Assembly (NCBI GenBank): GCA_020024775.1
Contig: JAHHTF010000001.1
Location: 20,542-84,541 of the forward strand
DNA: 64,000 nucleotides
Source: Ureaplasma sp.
GTDB taxonomy: Bacteria; Bacillota_I; Bacilli_A; Mycoplasmatales; Mycoplasmoidaceae
Direction: 5' to 3'
In this document: piece by piece, positions 43,141 through 53,730 of the stretch
Layout of the letters: every line of letters starts with the position of its first letter
How positions within the stretch are numbered: the first letter of the stretch is position 1
Position numbers and translations under genes: made by a program
The notes under the pieces: model-generated
The model's database searches: none
What the model was told of the DNA's origin: nothing
Seen by the model: only the letters and a program-made list of their open reading frames with translations

Positions 43141-43191
43141 ATTATTTTGCACTAAAAAATATTAGGAATAGTGTAAAATAATTTCTTTTTT
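43141..43191 (+). terminator. Terminator after ispH
   Basis: A 14-bp stem ATTATTTTGCACTA / TAGTGTAAAATAAT (one G-T pair) with a 14-base loop, then TTCTTTTTT. It directly precedes TATAAT (43193-43198), a likely -10 box for tuf. Confidence 0.75.
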
Positions 43192-43192
43192 G

Positions 43193-43402
43193 TATAATAT
43201 AAGAGTAATAGACGATAGTTTAAAAATAATAAACTTGTTTGTTACAAAAACATTAACTTATTATTTTTAAATATAGTTTTATTATAATCATTTGATATTA
43301 AGACATTTTTAATAAAAATATAAAAAAAATGATATTATTATATAAGTAAAATTTAGATTAAAAATTTATAATTATATATAAAATTACGAAAGGTAAATAC
43401 AA
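43193..43402 (+). promoter_or_regulatory. tuf promoter and long leader with a stem-loop
   Basis: TATAAT at 43193-43198 would give an mRNA leader of about 200 bases before tuf. It contains a perfect 14-bp inverted repeat TTTAAAAATAATAA (43219-43232) and TTATTATTTTTAAA (43258-43271) with a 25-base loop. A closer -10-like sequence may exist, so the leader length is uncertain. ACGAAAGGTAA is the ribosome binding site. Confidence 0.5.
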
Positions 43403-44587
43403 ATGGCAAAAGAAGTATTTGATCGTACAAAACCGCACGTTAACATTGGTACTATTGGACACGTTGACCATGGTAAAACAACATTAACAGCTGCAATCTG
43501 TACTGTATTATCTAAAAAAGGTGGAGGGGAAGCAAGAGACTACGCATCTATTGACTCTGCTCCAGAAGAAAAAGAACGTGGAATTACAATCAACACATCT
43601 CACGTTGAATATGAAACAGAAAAAAGACACTATGCTCACGTAGACTGTCCAGGTCACGCGGACTATGTTAAAAACATGATTACTGGTGCTGCTCAAATGG
43701 ATGGTGCAATCTTAGTTATTGCTGCTACAGATGGACCTATGGCTCAAACTAGAGAACACATCTTATTAGCTAGACAAGTAGGAGTTCCTAGAATTGTTGT
43801 ATTCTTAAACAAATGTGACATGATGAATGACCCAGAAATGCAAGAATTAGTAGAAATGGAAGTTAGAGACTTATTAAGTTCTTATGGATTTGATGGTGAC
43901 AACACTCCAGTTATTAAAGGTTCTGCATTACAAGCTTTAAATGGTGTTGCTGAATGAGAAGAAAAAGTTGTTGAATTAATGAACAATGTTGACTCATACA
44001 TTCCTGAACCAGTTAGAGACAACGAAAAACCATTCTTATTAGCAATCGAAGACGTATTCACAATTTCTGGTCGTGGTACAGTTGTTACAGGTAGAGTTGA
44101 AAGAGGTCAATTAAAATTAAACGACGAAGTTGAAATTGTAGGTTTAAGACCAACTCAAAAAACAGTTGTTACTGGTATTGAAATGTTCAGAAAACAATTA
44201 GACTTCGCACAAGCTGGGGATAACGCAGGTATCTTATTAAGAGGTACTAAAAAAGAAGAAGTTGAACGTGGACAAGTATTATGTAAACCAGGTTCAATTA
44301 CTCCACATACAAAATTCACTGCTGAAATTTATGTTCTTAAAAAAGAAGAAGGTGGACGTCACACTCCAATCTTCAGTAAATACCGTCCTCAATTCTACTT
44401 TAGAACTACAGACGTTACTGGTGCTATTGAATTAAAAGAAGGTGTTGAAATGATCATGCCTGGAGATAACACTACAATTACTGTAGAATTAATCTCACCA
44501 GTTGCTATTGAAAAAGGATCTAAATTCTCTATCCGTGAAGGTGGTAGAACAATCGGTGCAGGTACTGTAACTGAAATTATTAAATAA
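43403..44587 (+). CDS. tuf: Translation elongation factor Tu
   Basis: EF-Tu carries aminoacyl-tRNA to the ribosome. The 394-residue protein has GHVDHGKTT (G1), DCPGHADYVKNM (G3), NKCD (G4) and GSAL (G5), then the two beta-barrel domains with SGRGTVVTGRVERG. Codon use is slightly more conserved than in neighbours, as expected for a highly expressed gene. In mollicutes EF-Tu is also found on the surface as a moonlighting adhesin; nothing in the sequence shows that here. It is monocistronic with its own terminator. Confidence 0.99.
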
Positions 44588-44598
44588 TAAATAAAATA

Positions 44599-44623
44599 AA
44601 TCTTGGGTTTCCAAGATTTTTTT
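44599..44623 (+). terminator. Terminator after tuf
   Basis: An 8-bp stem AATCTTGG / CCAAGATT with GTTT loop followed by TTTTTT. Confidence 0.9.
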
Positions 44624-44730
44624 ATGCACTATTTATATAAAAGATTTTTAATCTAATTTTGTTTTGATGTTTGTCTTGATAATTTAAATTTAATATCAAT
44701 GACTTTTTAATTTTCATAATGTAATAAAAA

Positions 44731-44752
44731 CTAACCAGCCGAAGCTGGTTAG
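44731..44752 (-). terminator. Orphan hairpin with minus-strand U-tract
   Basis: A perfect 9-bp GC-containing stem with CGAA loop, followed on the minus strand by TTTTTATTAC. It looks like a terminator for a leftward transcript, but no minus-strand gene is visible to its right. Confidence 0.5.
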
Positions 44753-44994
44753 GTTCATATTAAGAAGGAAAATTATTAATAAAAATGTAAATGTAAAGAA
44801 AAGTTATAATCAAAATAAGATTTAATAAGTTATTTTCTTCTTAATATTATTTATATTATATACCAATTTAATAGAAAAATTACTTTTTTATTAAATTTTT
44901 ATTATTTTATTATTGTTTAGTTGGTTTAGATAGAATGCTTCTCATAGGGTTTTCTCATCACAGAAGGAAAACACAACAAGAAAATTCTGAATAA

Positions 44995-45033
44995 CTGTAG
45001 ATAATTTCACCCCCCCCTATTTTGTTATATAAT
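44995..45033 (+). promoter_or_regulatory. Putative phase-variable promoter with C8 tract
   Basis: Eight C (45010-45017) lie 10 bases before TATAAT (45028-45033), 34 bases before the ATG at 45068. Flanking words and spacing equal those of the promoter before 2869, although the genes are unrelated beyond the signal peptide. Confidence 0.6.
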
Positions 45034-45067
45034 TATCATGGAAATTTATTTCAAGGAGTAAATATTT

Positions 45068-46054
45068 ATGAAATTAAAATCTAAAATTTTATTAGGGGCT
45101 TTTGCAACAATTTCATTAGCTGCTATTCCAACCACAATTGCATTAACTACTACATCTTGTGGTTCTAGTTCATCTGCTTCAGTTGCAGCAGATGGTAGTG
45201 TGAACGGAAACCCAGATATTATTTATAAACCATCTAGTTTTATTAAAACTAAAATTCCACCACAAACATTAGAACAAATGTATAAATGTTTCAAACTTTC
45301 ATCGCAAATGGATGGTGGTCCTGGTGGTCCTGGAGCTGAAATTATGAAAGACAGTTACAAGGTTGAACTTCTTGATGATGTTCTACAATTAACTCATGAT
45401 GTTACTTTTAAGGATAAAACAGGCACTCAACAACACGAGATAGTTATTGATAAATGTGTATTAACTCCAGACAAAAAATATGGTTTATACACTCATTTAA
45501 TTTCACAACCAACCGACCCAAATGATAATGGTGGAGTTCTTGAACTTTTTACGCTTTTTGATTTAGCTAAATATTTGTTATTTCTATCTAACATAGATAA
45601 AGTTATGCAAGGCAAAGATTATTTTAATCCACCTCAAGTAACTTTCAACCCAAGTCCAACAGTTTGACAACGTTTTGGTGACAAATGAAATTTATTTCAT
45701 TTATTTAATGGTTTTTTAAAAGTTGGTTTAAAAGAAGCAGCTGGTAAAGGTTTAACTACACCATTCTCATCAGGAACAATTGCTTTAAAAGGTTCACAAT
45801 TATTATGTACTATAGAATTTGGTGGAACTGATGCATCAAATAATAAACAAACATTTACAAATGAATATAGATATGAATTAGCACCAAATGCAAGTGGACA
45901 ATATGAATATGGTCTTAAACAAAGCTATGGGGATAATGCAGGTAAAGAAGTGGTATCAAATTTAACATACGATCAACTTGATACAAATCTAAATGGTATT
46001 GATAGAATTGATTGGCCACCTTTAGAAGACAATATACCTAATGTTAATAATTAA
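45068..46054 (+). CDS. Surface lipoprotein, unknown function
   Basis: Predicted 328-residue lipoprotein. The signal peptide MKLKSKILLGAFATISLAA with lipobox TTTSC nearly equals that of 2869. A Ser/Ala linker follows, then a mixed alpha-beta mature domain with GGPGGPGAEI near residue 80 and KYLLFLSNIDKV near 165. No known domain is recognised. ATG 45068 follows TTCAAGGAGTAA. It lies alone between tuf and nusA and has the C8-tract promoter. Being surface exposed and probably switchable, it may be an antigen, but the function is unknown. Confidence 0.85.
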
Positions 46055-46079
46055 ATTTGGAAATATTTGATAAATATTA

Positions 46080-46149
46080 TATAATATATATAATTTCATA
46101 CTGTGAAAGAGAGCTTAAGGGCTCTCTTTATTTTATACAAAGGGGTATC
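46080..46149 (+). promoter_or_regulatory. nusA promoter and leader hairpin
   Basis: TATAAT occurs at 46080-46085 and 46089-46094. A 9-bp hairpin AAAGAGAGC / GCTCTCTTT (46106-46114, 46121-46129) followed by ATTTTAT lies where the transcript should begin, then the ribosome binding site AAGGGG. It may end the upstream lipoprotein mRNA, or attenuate nusA. Confidence 0.55.
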
Positions 46150-47496
46150 ATGAAAAAAGAATTAATAAATGAATTAATTAATGAAATTGTTAGATCTTCT
46201 GAAGAAAAGAAGATAGACAAGTATCTTATTAAAGATTACTTAGTAGAAATTATCAAAAGAGTTTACTTGAAAAAATTTGGTGTTGAAAATCTAGTATTTG
46301 ATTTAGACTTAGATAAAAAAACATTAACTAGTTATGTTGCTTTAAATGTTATTGATGATGGTATCGAAGATTATGATGATTTCTTAGAAGTTCCAAAATC
46401 AGATGATTTAATCAAGCATCTAAAACTAAATGTTGGTGATGTATATGAAAAACCATTTGATATTCAAGATTCATTTAATAGACATGAAGTTACACAAATC
46501 TTACAAGGATTCAAACAAAGAATTACTGAAGCCGTAAACAAAGAAATCTATAAAGATTGAAAAGATAAAACTCAACAAATTGTTTATGGTGAAGTTGAAA
46601 AAATGGATAATAACAACGGTGGAGTTTTTGTTAATCTAAGAAAACAATCTGAAGACTTTGTAGCTGGTGAAGACCAAGGAACAACAACAGCATTCTTACC
46701 TTATAAAGAAAGAAACCAAGCTGAGGATTTAATTCCAGGTAGAACATATCCATTCTTAATTCAAGATATTGTTGAACGTTCAAAACTTTGACCAATTGTT
46801 TTATCAAGAAAATCTGATAAGGTTTTAGAATACTATTTAAAAACTATGATTCCTGAAATTGCTGATGGTGAAATTGTTATTACTAAATGTGCTAGAATTG
46901 CTGGATCAAGAGCTAAGGTATTAGTTAAATCAGCTTCAGCTCATATTACTGAACCAGTTGCAATTGCAGTAGGAACTAAAGGAATTAGAATCAAACAAAT
47001 TTCAGATCAAGTAGGACATGAAAAAATTGAAGTAATCAAAGATGAACAAAATGTTTTATTAAATTTAATTTCACTTTGTGGACAAGAAAGAATTAAATCT
47101 ATTGCTTTAAAACTTAATGAAGATAAAACAGAAATTATTTCTTCAATCGTATTTGTTCCAGAAGAAGAATATGTGATGATAATTGGAAAAGGTGGTCACA
47201 ACATTAAATTAATTAATAGATTGTTACCATTCAATGTTGAAGTAAGAAACTATAGTGAATCATCTTCTGCTGAAATCGGTAAAGATTACGATTACTACAC
47301 AACTGAACAAATTCTTGCTAACTATGAAGAGTTAACAAGAAACTTACTTGAAACTCAAAACGTTCCAGTACAACCTAAAATTGAAGTAGACTTACAAACT
47401 CAAGATGAATCAGATTTCAATATGAGTACTGCAGAATACTTAGATGATGAATTCACAGATGACATCAACAAGATTTTAGAAGACGGTGATAAATAG
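46150..47496 (+). CDS. nusA: Transcription termination/antitermination factor NusA
   Basis: NusA binds RNA polymerase and RNA to tune pausing and termination. The 448-residue protein has the N-terminal polymerase-binding domain (about 1-130), S1 domain (YGEVEKMDNNNGGVFVNL), and two KH domains (VGTKGIRIKQISDQVGHEKI and MIIGKGGHNIKLINRLL), then an acidic tail of about 80 residues rich in Asp and Glu. No rimP gene precedes it, unlike in most bacteria. It starts the nusA-ylxR-infB operon. TGA codons encode Trp. Confidence 0.97.
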
Positions 47497-47741
47497 TGTT
47501 AAAAAAAGACTTTAATACAAGAAAATGTATTATTTGTAATAAATCTTTTAAAAAACAAAACATGATTCGTTGTTACATACACGATCAAAAAATTTATCAA
47601 AACGATAACATAAAAGAATATAGAGGATTTTACTTTTGTAATGACAAAGAACATCTATTGAAAGTAAAAGAAAAAAAACATCGAATTTTCAAAACAAATG
47701 AGTTTGATGAATCAATGGTTCTATTCTTAGAAAAGAATTAG
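47496..47741 (+). CDS. ylxR: YlxR-family RNA-binding protein (RnpM)
   Basis: An 81-residue protein with the family signature TRKCIICNKSF near the start and RGFYFCNDKEHL later (the GR-box region, less basic than usual). YlxR family members bind RNA, including RNase P RNA. A GTG start overlaps the last base of the nusA stop (TAGTG), which is the only sensible start in the frame. Order nusA-ylxR-infB is conserved across Firmicutes. The ribosomal protein L7Ae-like gene that often follows is missing. Confidence 0.92.
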   Translation: MLKKDFNTRKCIICNKSFKKQNMIRCYIHDQKIYQNDNIKEYRGFYFCNDKEHLLKVKEKKHRIFKTNEFDESMVLFLEKN

Positions 47742-47758
47742 GACAAAAGGAGAATTAG

Positions 47759-49600
47759 ATGGCTAAAGTTACTAAAAAGAATGATACAAGGCAAGCATTA
47801 AACCTTAAGAAAGAATATAAAAAGGTTGATGTAGGTATAAAGAGTGGAACATTCATTTTCACTTCTCCCTTAACTGTAGAAGAGCTTTCTAAGAAAATGG
47901 AAAAATCAACTGCAGCAATCATTACATACTTTTTCAAACTAGGTAAAATGATTAATCTTAATACAATTCTTAATGAAGAACAAATTGGAGAATTATGTAT
48001 TGAGTTTGGATTAGATTTCCAAATTGAAAAAGAAATCAATGAAGAAAACATTTTAGAAAACATTGAATTTAATGATGATGAATCATTACTAGAAACAAGA
48101 CCTCCAATTGTTACAATTATGGGGCATGTTGATCATGGTAAAACAACATTACTAGATTCAATTAGAAAATCTAAAATCACAAAAACAGAAGCTGGTGGTA
48201 TTACACAACATATTGGTGCATATCAAATTCAACACCACAATAATAAAATTACTTTTATTGATACTCCAGGTCACGAGGCTTTCAGTGAAATGAGAGCAAG
48301 AGGGGCTAATGTTACAGATATTGTTGTATTAGTAGTAGCAGCTGATGATGGATTAAAAGCACAAACAGAAGAAGCAATCGACCATGCTAAAGCAGCTGGG
48401 GTTGAAATCATTGTCTTTGTTAATAAAATGGATAAAGAAACAGCAAACCCAGATAAAGTTATTTCCCAACTTTCTGAAAAAGATATTATTGCTGAAGAAT
48501 GAGGTGGTTCAACTGTCTTCATTAAGGGTTCAGCAATTAAAGGTGAAGGGATTGAAGAATTATTAGATGCAATTAATCTAATTGCTGAATTAAAACAATA
48601 CAAAGCCAATAAAAACCGTTTAGGATTTGGAACTGTTCTAGAATCAAACCTTGATAAAGGATATGGTCCAGTTGCAAATATCTTGGTTCAAAACGGTTCT
48701 TTAAGAAAAGGTGACTATCTAGTAATTGGATCAACCTTTGGTAGAGTTAGATTAATGTATAATGATTTATTAGAAGAAGTTGAATGTGCAACACCTTCAT
48801 CACCAGTTAAGATTGCTGGATTAGAAGATGTTCCAGTTGCAGGAGATAAATTCTTAGCTGTAAAAGATGAAAAAGATGCAAAGGATATTGCAACTAAAAT
48901 CAAAAACAAGAAATCAAGATTAGAATGAAACAATTCAATTCTATCTGAAGAACTAAGAGATAAAATTGCTTCAGGAGAACTTAAAAACATTAATATCTTA
49001 GTAAAAGCAGATGTTCAAGGTTCATTAGAAGCAATCAAACAAATGATTCCTAAAATTGAAATTAATGGAGCCCACTTATCTTTAATTAGATCTGCTACAG
49101 GAGCCATCACTGAAACAGATATTAGATTAGCACAAGCTTCAAATGCAATTATTATTGGATTTAACATTAGACCACAAAGAATTATTAAAGACTTAGCGAC
49201 TCAAGTAAATGTTGATATCAAAACATATGATATCATCTATAAAATGAAAGAAGAACTTGAAAACATGCTTAAAGGTTCTTTAGACCCAATCATTGTTGAA
49301 GAAACATTAGGGGAAGCAGAAGTGCAACAAATCTGAAAACACTCAGATATTGGAACAATCTGTGGATGTAAAGTGATTGATGGAAAAATCAAAAGAAATG
49401 CTAAGGTTAGAGTCATCCGTGACGGTGTAGTAATTTATACTTCTGAAATTGCAACATTACAACACAAAAAAGACCAAATTTCTGAATGTACAGTTGGAAA
49501 CGAATGTGGTTTAACAATTAAGAAATTTAACGATGTTAAAGAAGGAGATATACTAGAAGCGTATAGTTTAATTGAAAAACAATACGATGAAGTTAACTAA
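47759..49600 (+). CDS. infB: Translation initiation factor IF-2
   Basis: IF-2 brings fMet-tRNA to the 30S subunit. The 613-residue protein lacks the long N-terminal extension, as usual in mollicutes, and has an IF2-N-like part (about 38-85), the G domain (MGHVDHGKTTLLD, DTPGHEAF, NKMD), then domains II-IV with VKADVQGSLEAI and GFNIRPQ. AAAAGGAGAATTAG precedes ATG 47759. Located between ylxR and rbfA as usual. Confidence 0.98.
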
Positions 49601-49602
49601 AA

Positions 49603-49950
49603 ATGCCCAGTGAGATACAAATTAGTAGATATGAATCGTTAATTCAAACGATTTTAAATGATACAATTAGATTAGAGTTAGATAATCCAATTGCTAAACA
49701 TGCTGAAATTACTTATGTAAATTTATCTAATGATTTATCATTAGTAAAAGTATATATCAGTTGTTTAGATAGATCAAAAATTGAAAAAGTTTTAGAAGAA
49801 CTTAAAAGAGCTAAAGGGTTCTTAAGAACCAAATTAGCTAAGAGTCTTAAAACTTATAAATGTCCTGAAATCAATTTTTATATTGATGAAACAGTTGACC
49901 GTGTTGAAAAAATAGAACAATTATTTAAAGAGATTAATAAAAAAGGATAA
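49603..49950 (+). CDS. rbfA: Ribosome-binding factor A
   Basis: RbfA aids late maturation of the 30S subunit by binding the 5' helix of 16S rRNA. The 115-residue KH-fold protein has SLVKVYISCLDRSKIEKVLE and RTKLAKSLKTYKCPEINFYI with DETVDRVEKIEQLF, all family hallmarks. It starts 2 bases after infB. Confidence 0.95.
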   Translation: MPSEIQISRYESLIQTILNDTIRLELDNPIAKHAEITYVNLSNDLSLVKVYISCLDRSKIEKVLEELKRAKGFLRTKLAKSLKTYKCPEINFYIDETVDRVEKIEQLFKEINKKG

Positions 49951-49952
49951 TT

Positions 49953-50720
49953 ATGGAAAAGAATTTAGAATTTTCAAATGGTGAATTAGATCATAATGAT
50001 ACTCAAAATGTTGAGTTTCAAGAAGAAAGCCAAGGTTCATCAGAAGAACAAATCATGGAACCAGATGTGGAACGTGAACCGGTTGATGATTTTGAACATA
50101 TCTATGCTCAACCAGAACCTCAACCATATTCACAACATGAGCCACAATTTGAACCTCAACCTCAACCAGAATTTGAACATCAACCTGAGACTCAATTTGA
50201 ACCTCAACCACAACCTGAACCACAATTTGAACACGAACTAGCAACACAACCAGAAGTTCAATTGGAACCGGTTGTTAATGAACCAATTGAAACACCATTA
50301 CCAACACCAACTAAACCAAAAAAACAAAAAGTTTCAAGTCAATTAGAACAAAGATTATTAAGTACTAAAAAATATAGACAATCATGATGAATCATTTTTG
50401 GTATTACATTATTACTATTAGGATTAACTGCAGTAGTATTAGGATACCAATTCTATCCACACACTGGAGTGGTTGCAGAAAACATGAAACTAAATCATAG
50501 TTTTGCACTTGCTTCACAAGTAATTGTTTATGTTGTGTATGGGGTAGTATTTGCACCTTATCTGTATCTAATGGGTTCTTGGATATCGAACGTCAATAAT
50601 ACATCTAGATCAAAGAATTTTCATATAGCCTTATGGGTAATTTATGCTATATGTTTTATATTAGTATTAATCTCAATCATATTTAGTTTTAGATCAGGAA
50701 TGCTACCTAGTAACTACTAG
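49953..50720 (+). CDS. Membrane protein with acidic Pro/Gln repeat region
   Basis: A 255-residue protein of unknown function. Residues about 52-110 are a low-complexity stretch built of short FEPQPQPE / FEHQPET-type repeats rich in Glu, Pro and Gln. A basic stretch (TKPKKQKVSSQ) precedes three likely membrane segments (about 146-165, 180-205 and 225-245). The repeat part, before the first helix and after no signal peptide, is probably cytoplasmic by the positive-inside rule. Pro/Gln-rich regions are common in mycoplasma cytoskeletal and attachment proteins, which is only a loose resemblance. It lies 2 bases after rbfA. Confidence 0.8.
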
Positions 50721-50764
50721 TTAGTATTTTTGGTTTTTTATGGAAAAAAGAAAGGAATGAGAAT

Positions 50765-53728
50765 ATGCCATTCTTAAAGTCAATTAAAGCTAAAGGTTTC
50801 AAATCCTTTGCCACAGAAATAGTAATCGATTTTAATAAGAATATGACTTCTTTTATTGGACCAAATGGGTCTGGTAAGTCAAACATTGTTGATGCTATTA
50901 AATGAACAATCGGGGAACAATCTGTTAAACAATTAAGAGGGGATGATAAGTCTAATTTAATCTTCATGGGTTCTAAAGATATGGGGCCTGCTAATGAAGC
51001 ATTTGTAGAATTAACATTTGATAACAAAAACAGAATTTTAGACATCGACCGTGATATTGTAACAGTTGCAAGAAAACAAATTAGAAAAAATAATCAAAAC
51101 TTCTATTATTTAAACGGGGAAGAAACTAGATTAAAAGATATCCATGAATTATTCTTGGACACAGGATTATCTAAAGGATCATTAGGGATTATTTCTCAAG
51201 GGACAATTAACTGATTCTCAGATGCTAAACCAGAAGATAGAAAGAAAATCTTCCAAGATGCAGCAGGAATTGGTAAATACTTTAAAAACAAACTTGATTC
51301 ACTTAACTTATTAGATAAATCATCTCAAACATTAGGAATTATTACTAATGATTTGAACAACAAAAGAAAAAGAAAAGATGAACTAGAAAAATTAGTTAAC
51401 AAATATGAATCATTTATTCAAAAAGAAGCTGAATTAAAAGAATTAGAACTTACATTCTTAGCTAAATTTATTGGTTTTAAAAAGCAAGAAATCAATAATC
51501 TAACTGTATCAATCTCAGAAGCGGAAGAAAAGATTAATCAATTAAAATCTCAATCTGATTTTAATGTAAAAAACAATAGTGCATTGTTTGAAAAGATTAA
51601 AGCTAATTCAGATAAGATTTCTCAATTAAATATTAAGATTAGAGAATTACAACAACAAAGAACTGAATTAACTACTAAGATTCAAATCATGAACTCTGAA
51701 TTAGAATCTGATTTGAATTCAGATAACCTTGAAAAAAGATTAGCCGCTTTAGAAGAAATTCTAAAACAATACAAAGTTGAAAAAGCAACTAAAGAAAAAA
51801 TTAATGAGGAATTGATTTCAAAATCTTCTGCATTAGATTCAGAAATAGAACAATTAAAAATCCAAAGACAAGAACTTGGTTCTGAATTAAGTAAAAAAAC
51901 ATTTACATTAAACCAAGCTCAATATGAATTAAAAAACTTGTATTCAATCAAAGAAAACAGTTCAGATAGAGTTGTTAAAGAAATTTTAGCTGTTAGAAAA
52001 AGCTATACAGGAATTGTTGATGCTGTTTCTAATTTGGTTAAAGTAGATAGAAAATATGAATTAGCAATTGGATTAGCTTTATCTAATTCAACTAAATCTA
52101 TTGTTACTTTAAATGAACAAACAGCAATGGATGTAATTTCCTATTTAAAGAAAAACCAAATTGGTAATGCAACATTCTTACCAATCGATAAAGTTAAATC
52201 TAAAAAATTATCTAATGATGTAATTGCTGTTGCTAAAAACCAAAAAGGTTATGTTGATACAGCAAACAACTTAGTTAAGATTGAAGATAAATATAGAATC
52301 ATTGCTGATCACTTATTAGGAAATATTATTATTTCTGAAAACTTAGAATCAGCTACTAAGATTGCTCACATGCTAGATCAAAGATTTAAAATCATCACAT
52401 TAGAAGGTGATATTAAAAATGCAGGTGGTTCAATCTCTGGGGGATTCAGAAGTAATAAAAATGCAGCCATCTTTAATATTGATGAAAAGATTGAAGAACA
52501 ACAAAAATTGGTTGAAACACTAGTATCTGAAGAAAACAACTTAAGAGTTAGTTTAAAAACAATTGAAGGTGATTATGAAGTTAAGATGTCTTTATCTTAC
52601 AGTAATAAATCAACAATTGAAAACAACAAAACAAGTATTAAAACATTAGAAGACAACATTATGATTAATTCTCAATACTATGATGAATTAAAACGTAAAG
52701 TTGCTAAACCTAATGCAAAAGATACTAGAAGTTCAGATTCATTAAAAGGTCAATTAGTTAAAATTGAAAATGAATTAGCTTTATTAGAACCAGAACAAAA
52801 CACATTAGCTGATGTAACTAAAAAGCTAAATGAAGAACATGCATTAAGTAGTGATACTAATAATGCAATTGCAAACCAAATTAATGGATTGATTACTCAA
52901 AAATCAGATTTTGAAACTAAAAAACTTACAATTCAAAATGATATTGATTCTAAATTATCTTATTTAGTTGAAACATATGAAATGTCTGAAGAATTATTAA
53001 TTGCAGATTATTCAAACAAACCAACAATTTATTCAGATATCGAATTACAACAAAAAATCTTGGATATCAAACAAGAAATTAAATCAATTGGTAACATTGA
53101 TAAAAATGTAATTACTGAATATGAAACAATTGCAGAAGAATATGCTCAAAAAGAAAAGGAATATAATGATGCAAAAGATGCAGTAGACCAAATTCAAGGT
53201 ACAATTGAACAATTAGATCATAAAGCTAAAAATGATTTAAAAACTACTGTATTAAACATTAACAAAATTGCACCATCTATCTTCCAAAGATTCTATCCAG
53301 GAGCTGAAGTTGGAACTTGTGAAATTAAGTTCACTGATGAAGAAAACATTTTGGATTCAGGGATTGAAGTTGTTGTTCAACTACCAGGTAAGAAAAGAAT
53401 TAATTTATCTTTATTATCAGGTGGAGAAAAGACTTTGGTTGCATTAACAATTTTATTTGCTATTTTAAAATCAGCAAAATTCCCATTAATTATTTTAGAT
53501 GAAGCTGAAGCTGCACTAGATGAATTAAACGTAGAATTCTTTGCTACTATCATTAAAGAATATTCTTTATCTAACCAATTCTTAATTATTACTCACAGAA
53601 CTGGTACAATGAAAGTAACTGAAGAATTATATGGGGTTACAATGCAAGACCATGGTATTTCTATTGTAATTAAAGATACAATTGAAAACTTCAATAAATA
53701 CTTCAAGGAAGAACATGGAGGTAAATAA
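50765..53728 (+). CDS. smc: Chromosome segregation ATPase SMC
   Basis: SMC condenses and segregates the chromosome. The 987-residue protein has the N-terminal Walker A GPNGSGKSNIVDA, Q-loop GTINWFSD region, two long coiled coils separated by a hinge (around residues 410-560), and the C-terminal ABC signature LLSGGEKTL with Walker B LIILDEAEAALDE. It is shorter than the usual 1150-1200 residues because the coiled coils are trimmed. ATG 50765 follows AAAGGAATGAG. ftsY follows after 2 bases, the Firmicute order. Confidence 0.97.
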
Positions 53729-53730
53729 TA

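Larger units (their letters stand above)
44624..45067. other. Intergenic region between tuf and lipoprotein gene
   Basis: About 440 AT-rich bases with no convincing gene. It holds a strong hairpin at 44731-44752 (CTAACCAGC / GCTGGTTAG, tetraloop CGAA) whose U-tract side is on the minus strand, and at its end the poly-C promoter of the gene at 45068. Confidence 0.7.

Noticed and set aside
44890..45010. A minus-strand peptide reading FLVVFSFCDEKTLWEAFYLN, with coding-like composition
   Set aside because: Short, without a start codon or ribosome binding site, and it runs into the poly-C promoter. Perhaps a gene remnant, but no family matches.
49996..50247. Alternative frames rich in Asn/Leu and Val across the Pro/Gln repeat region
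   Set aside because: They result from the repetitive codons of the real frame; only the 49953 frame continues into membrane helices.
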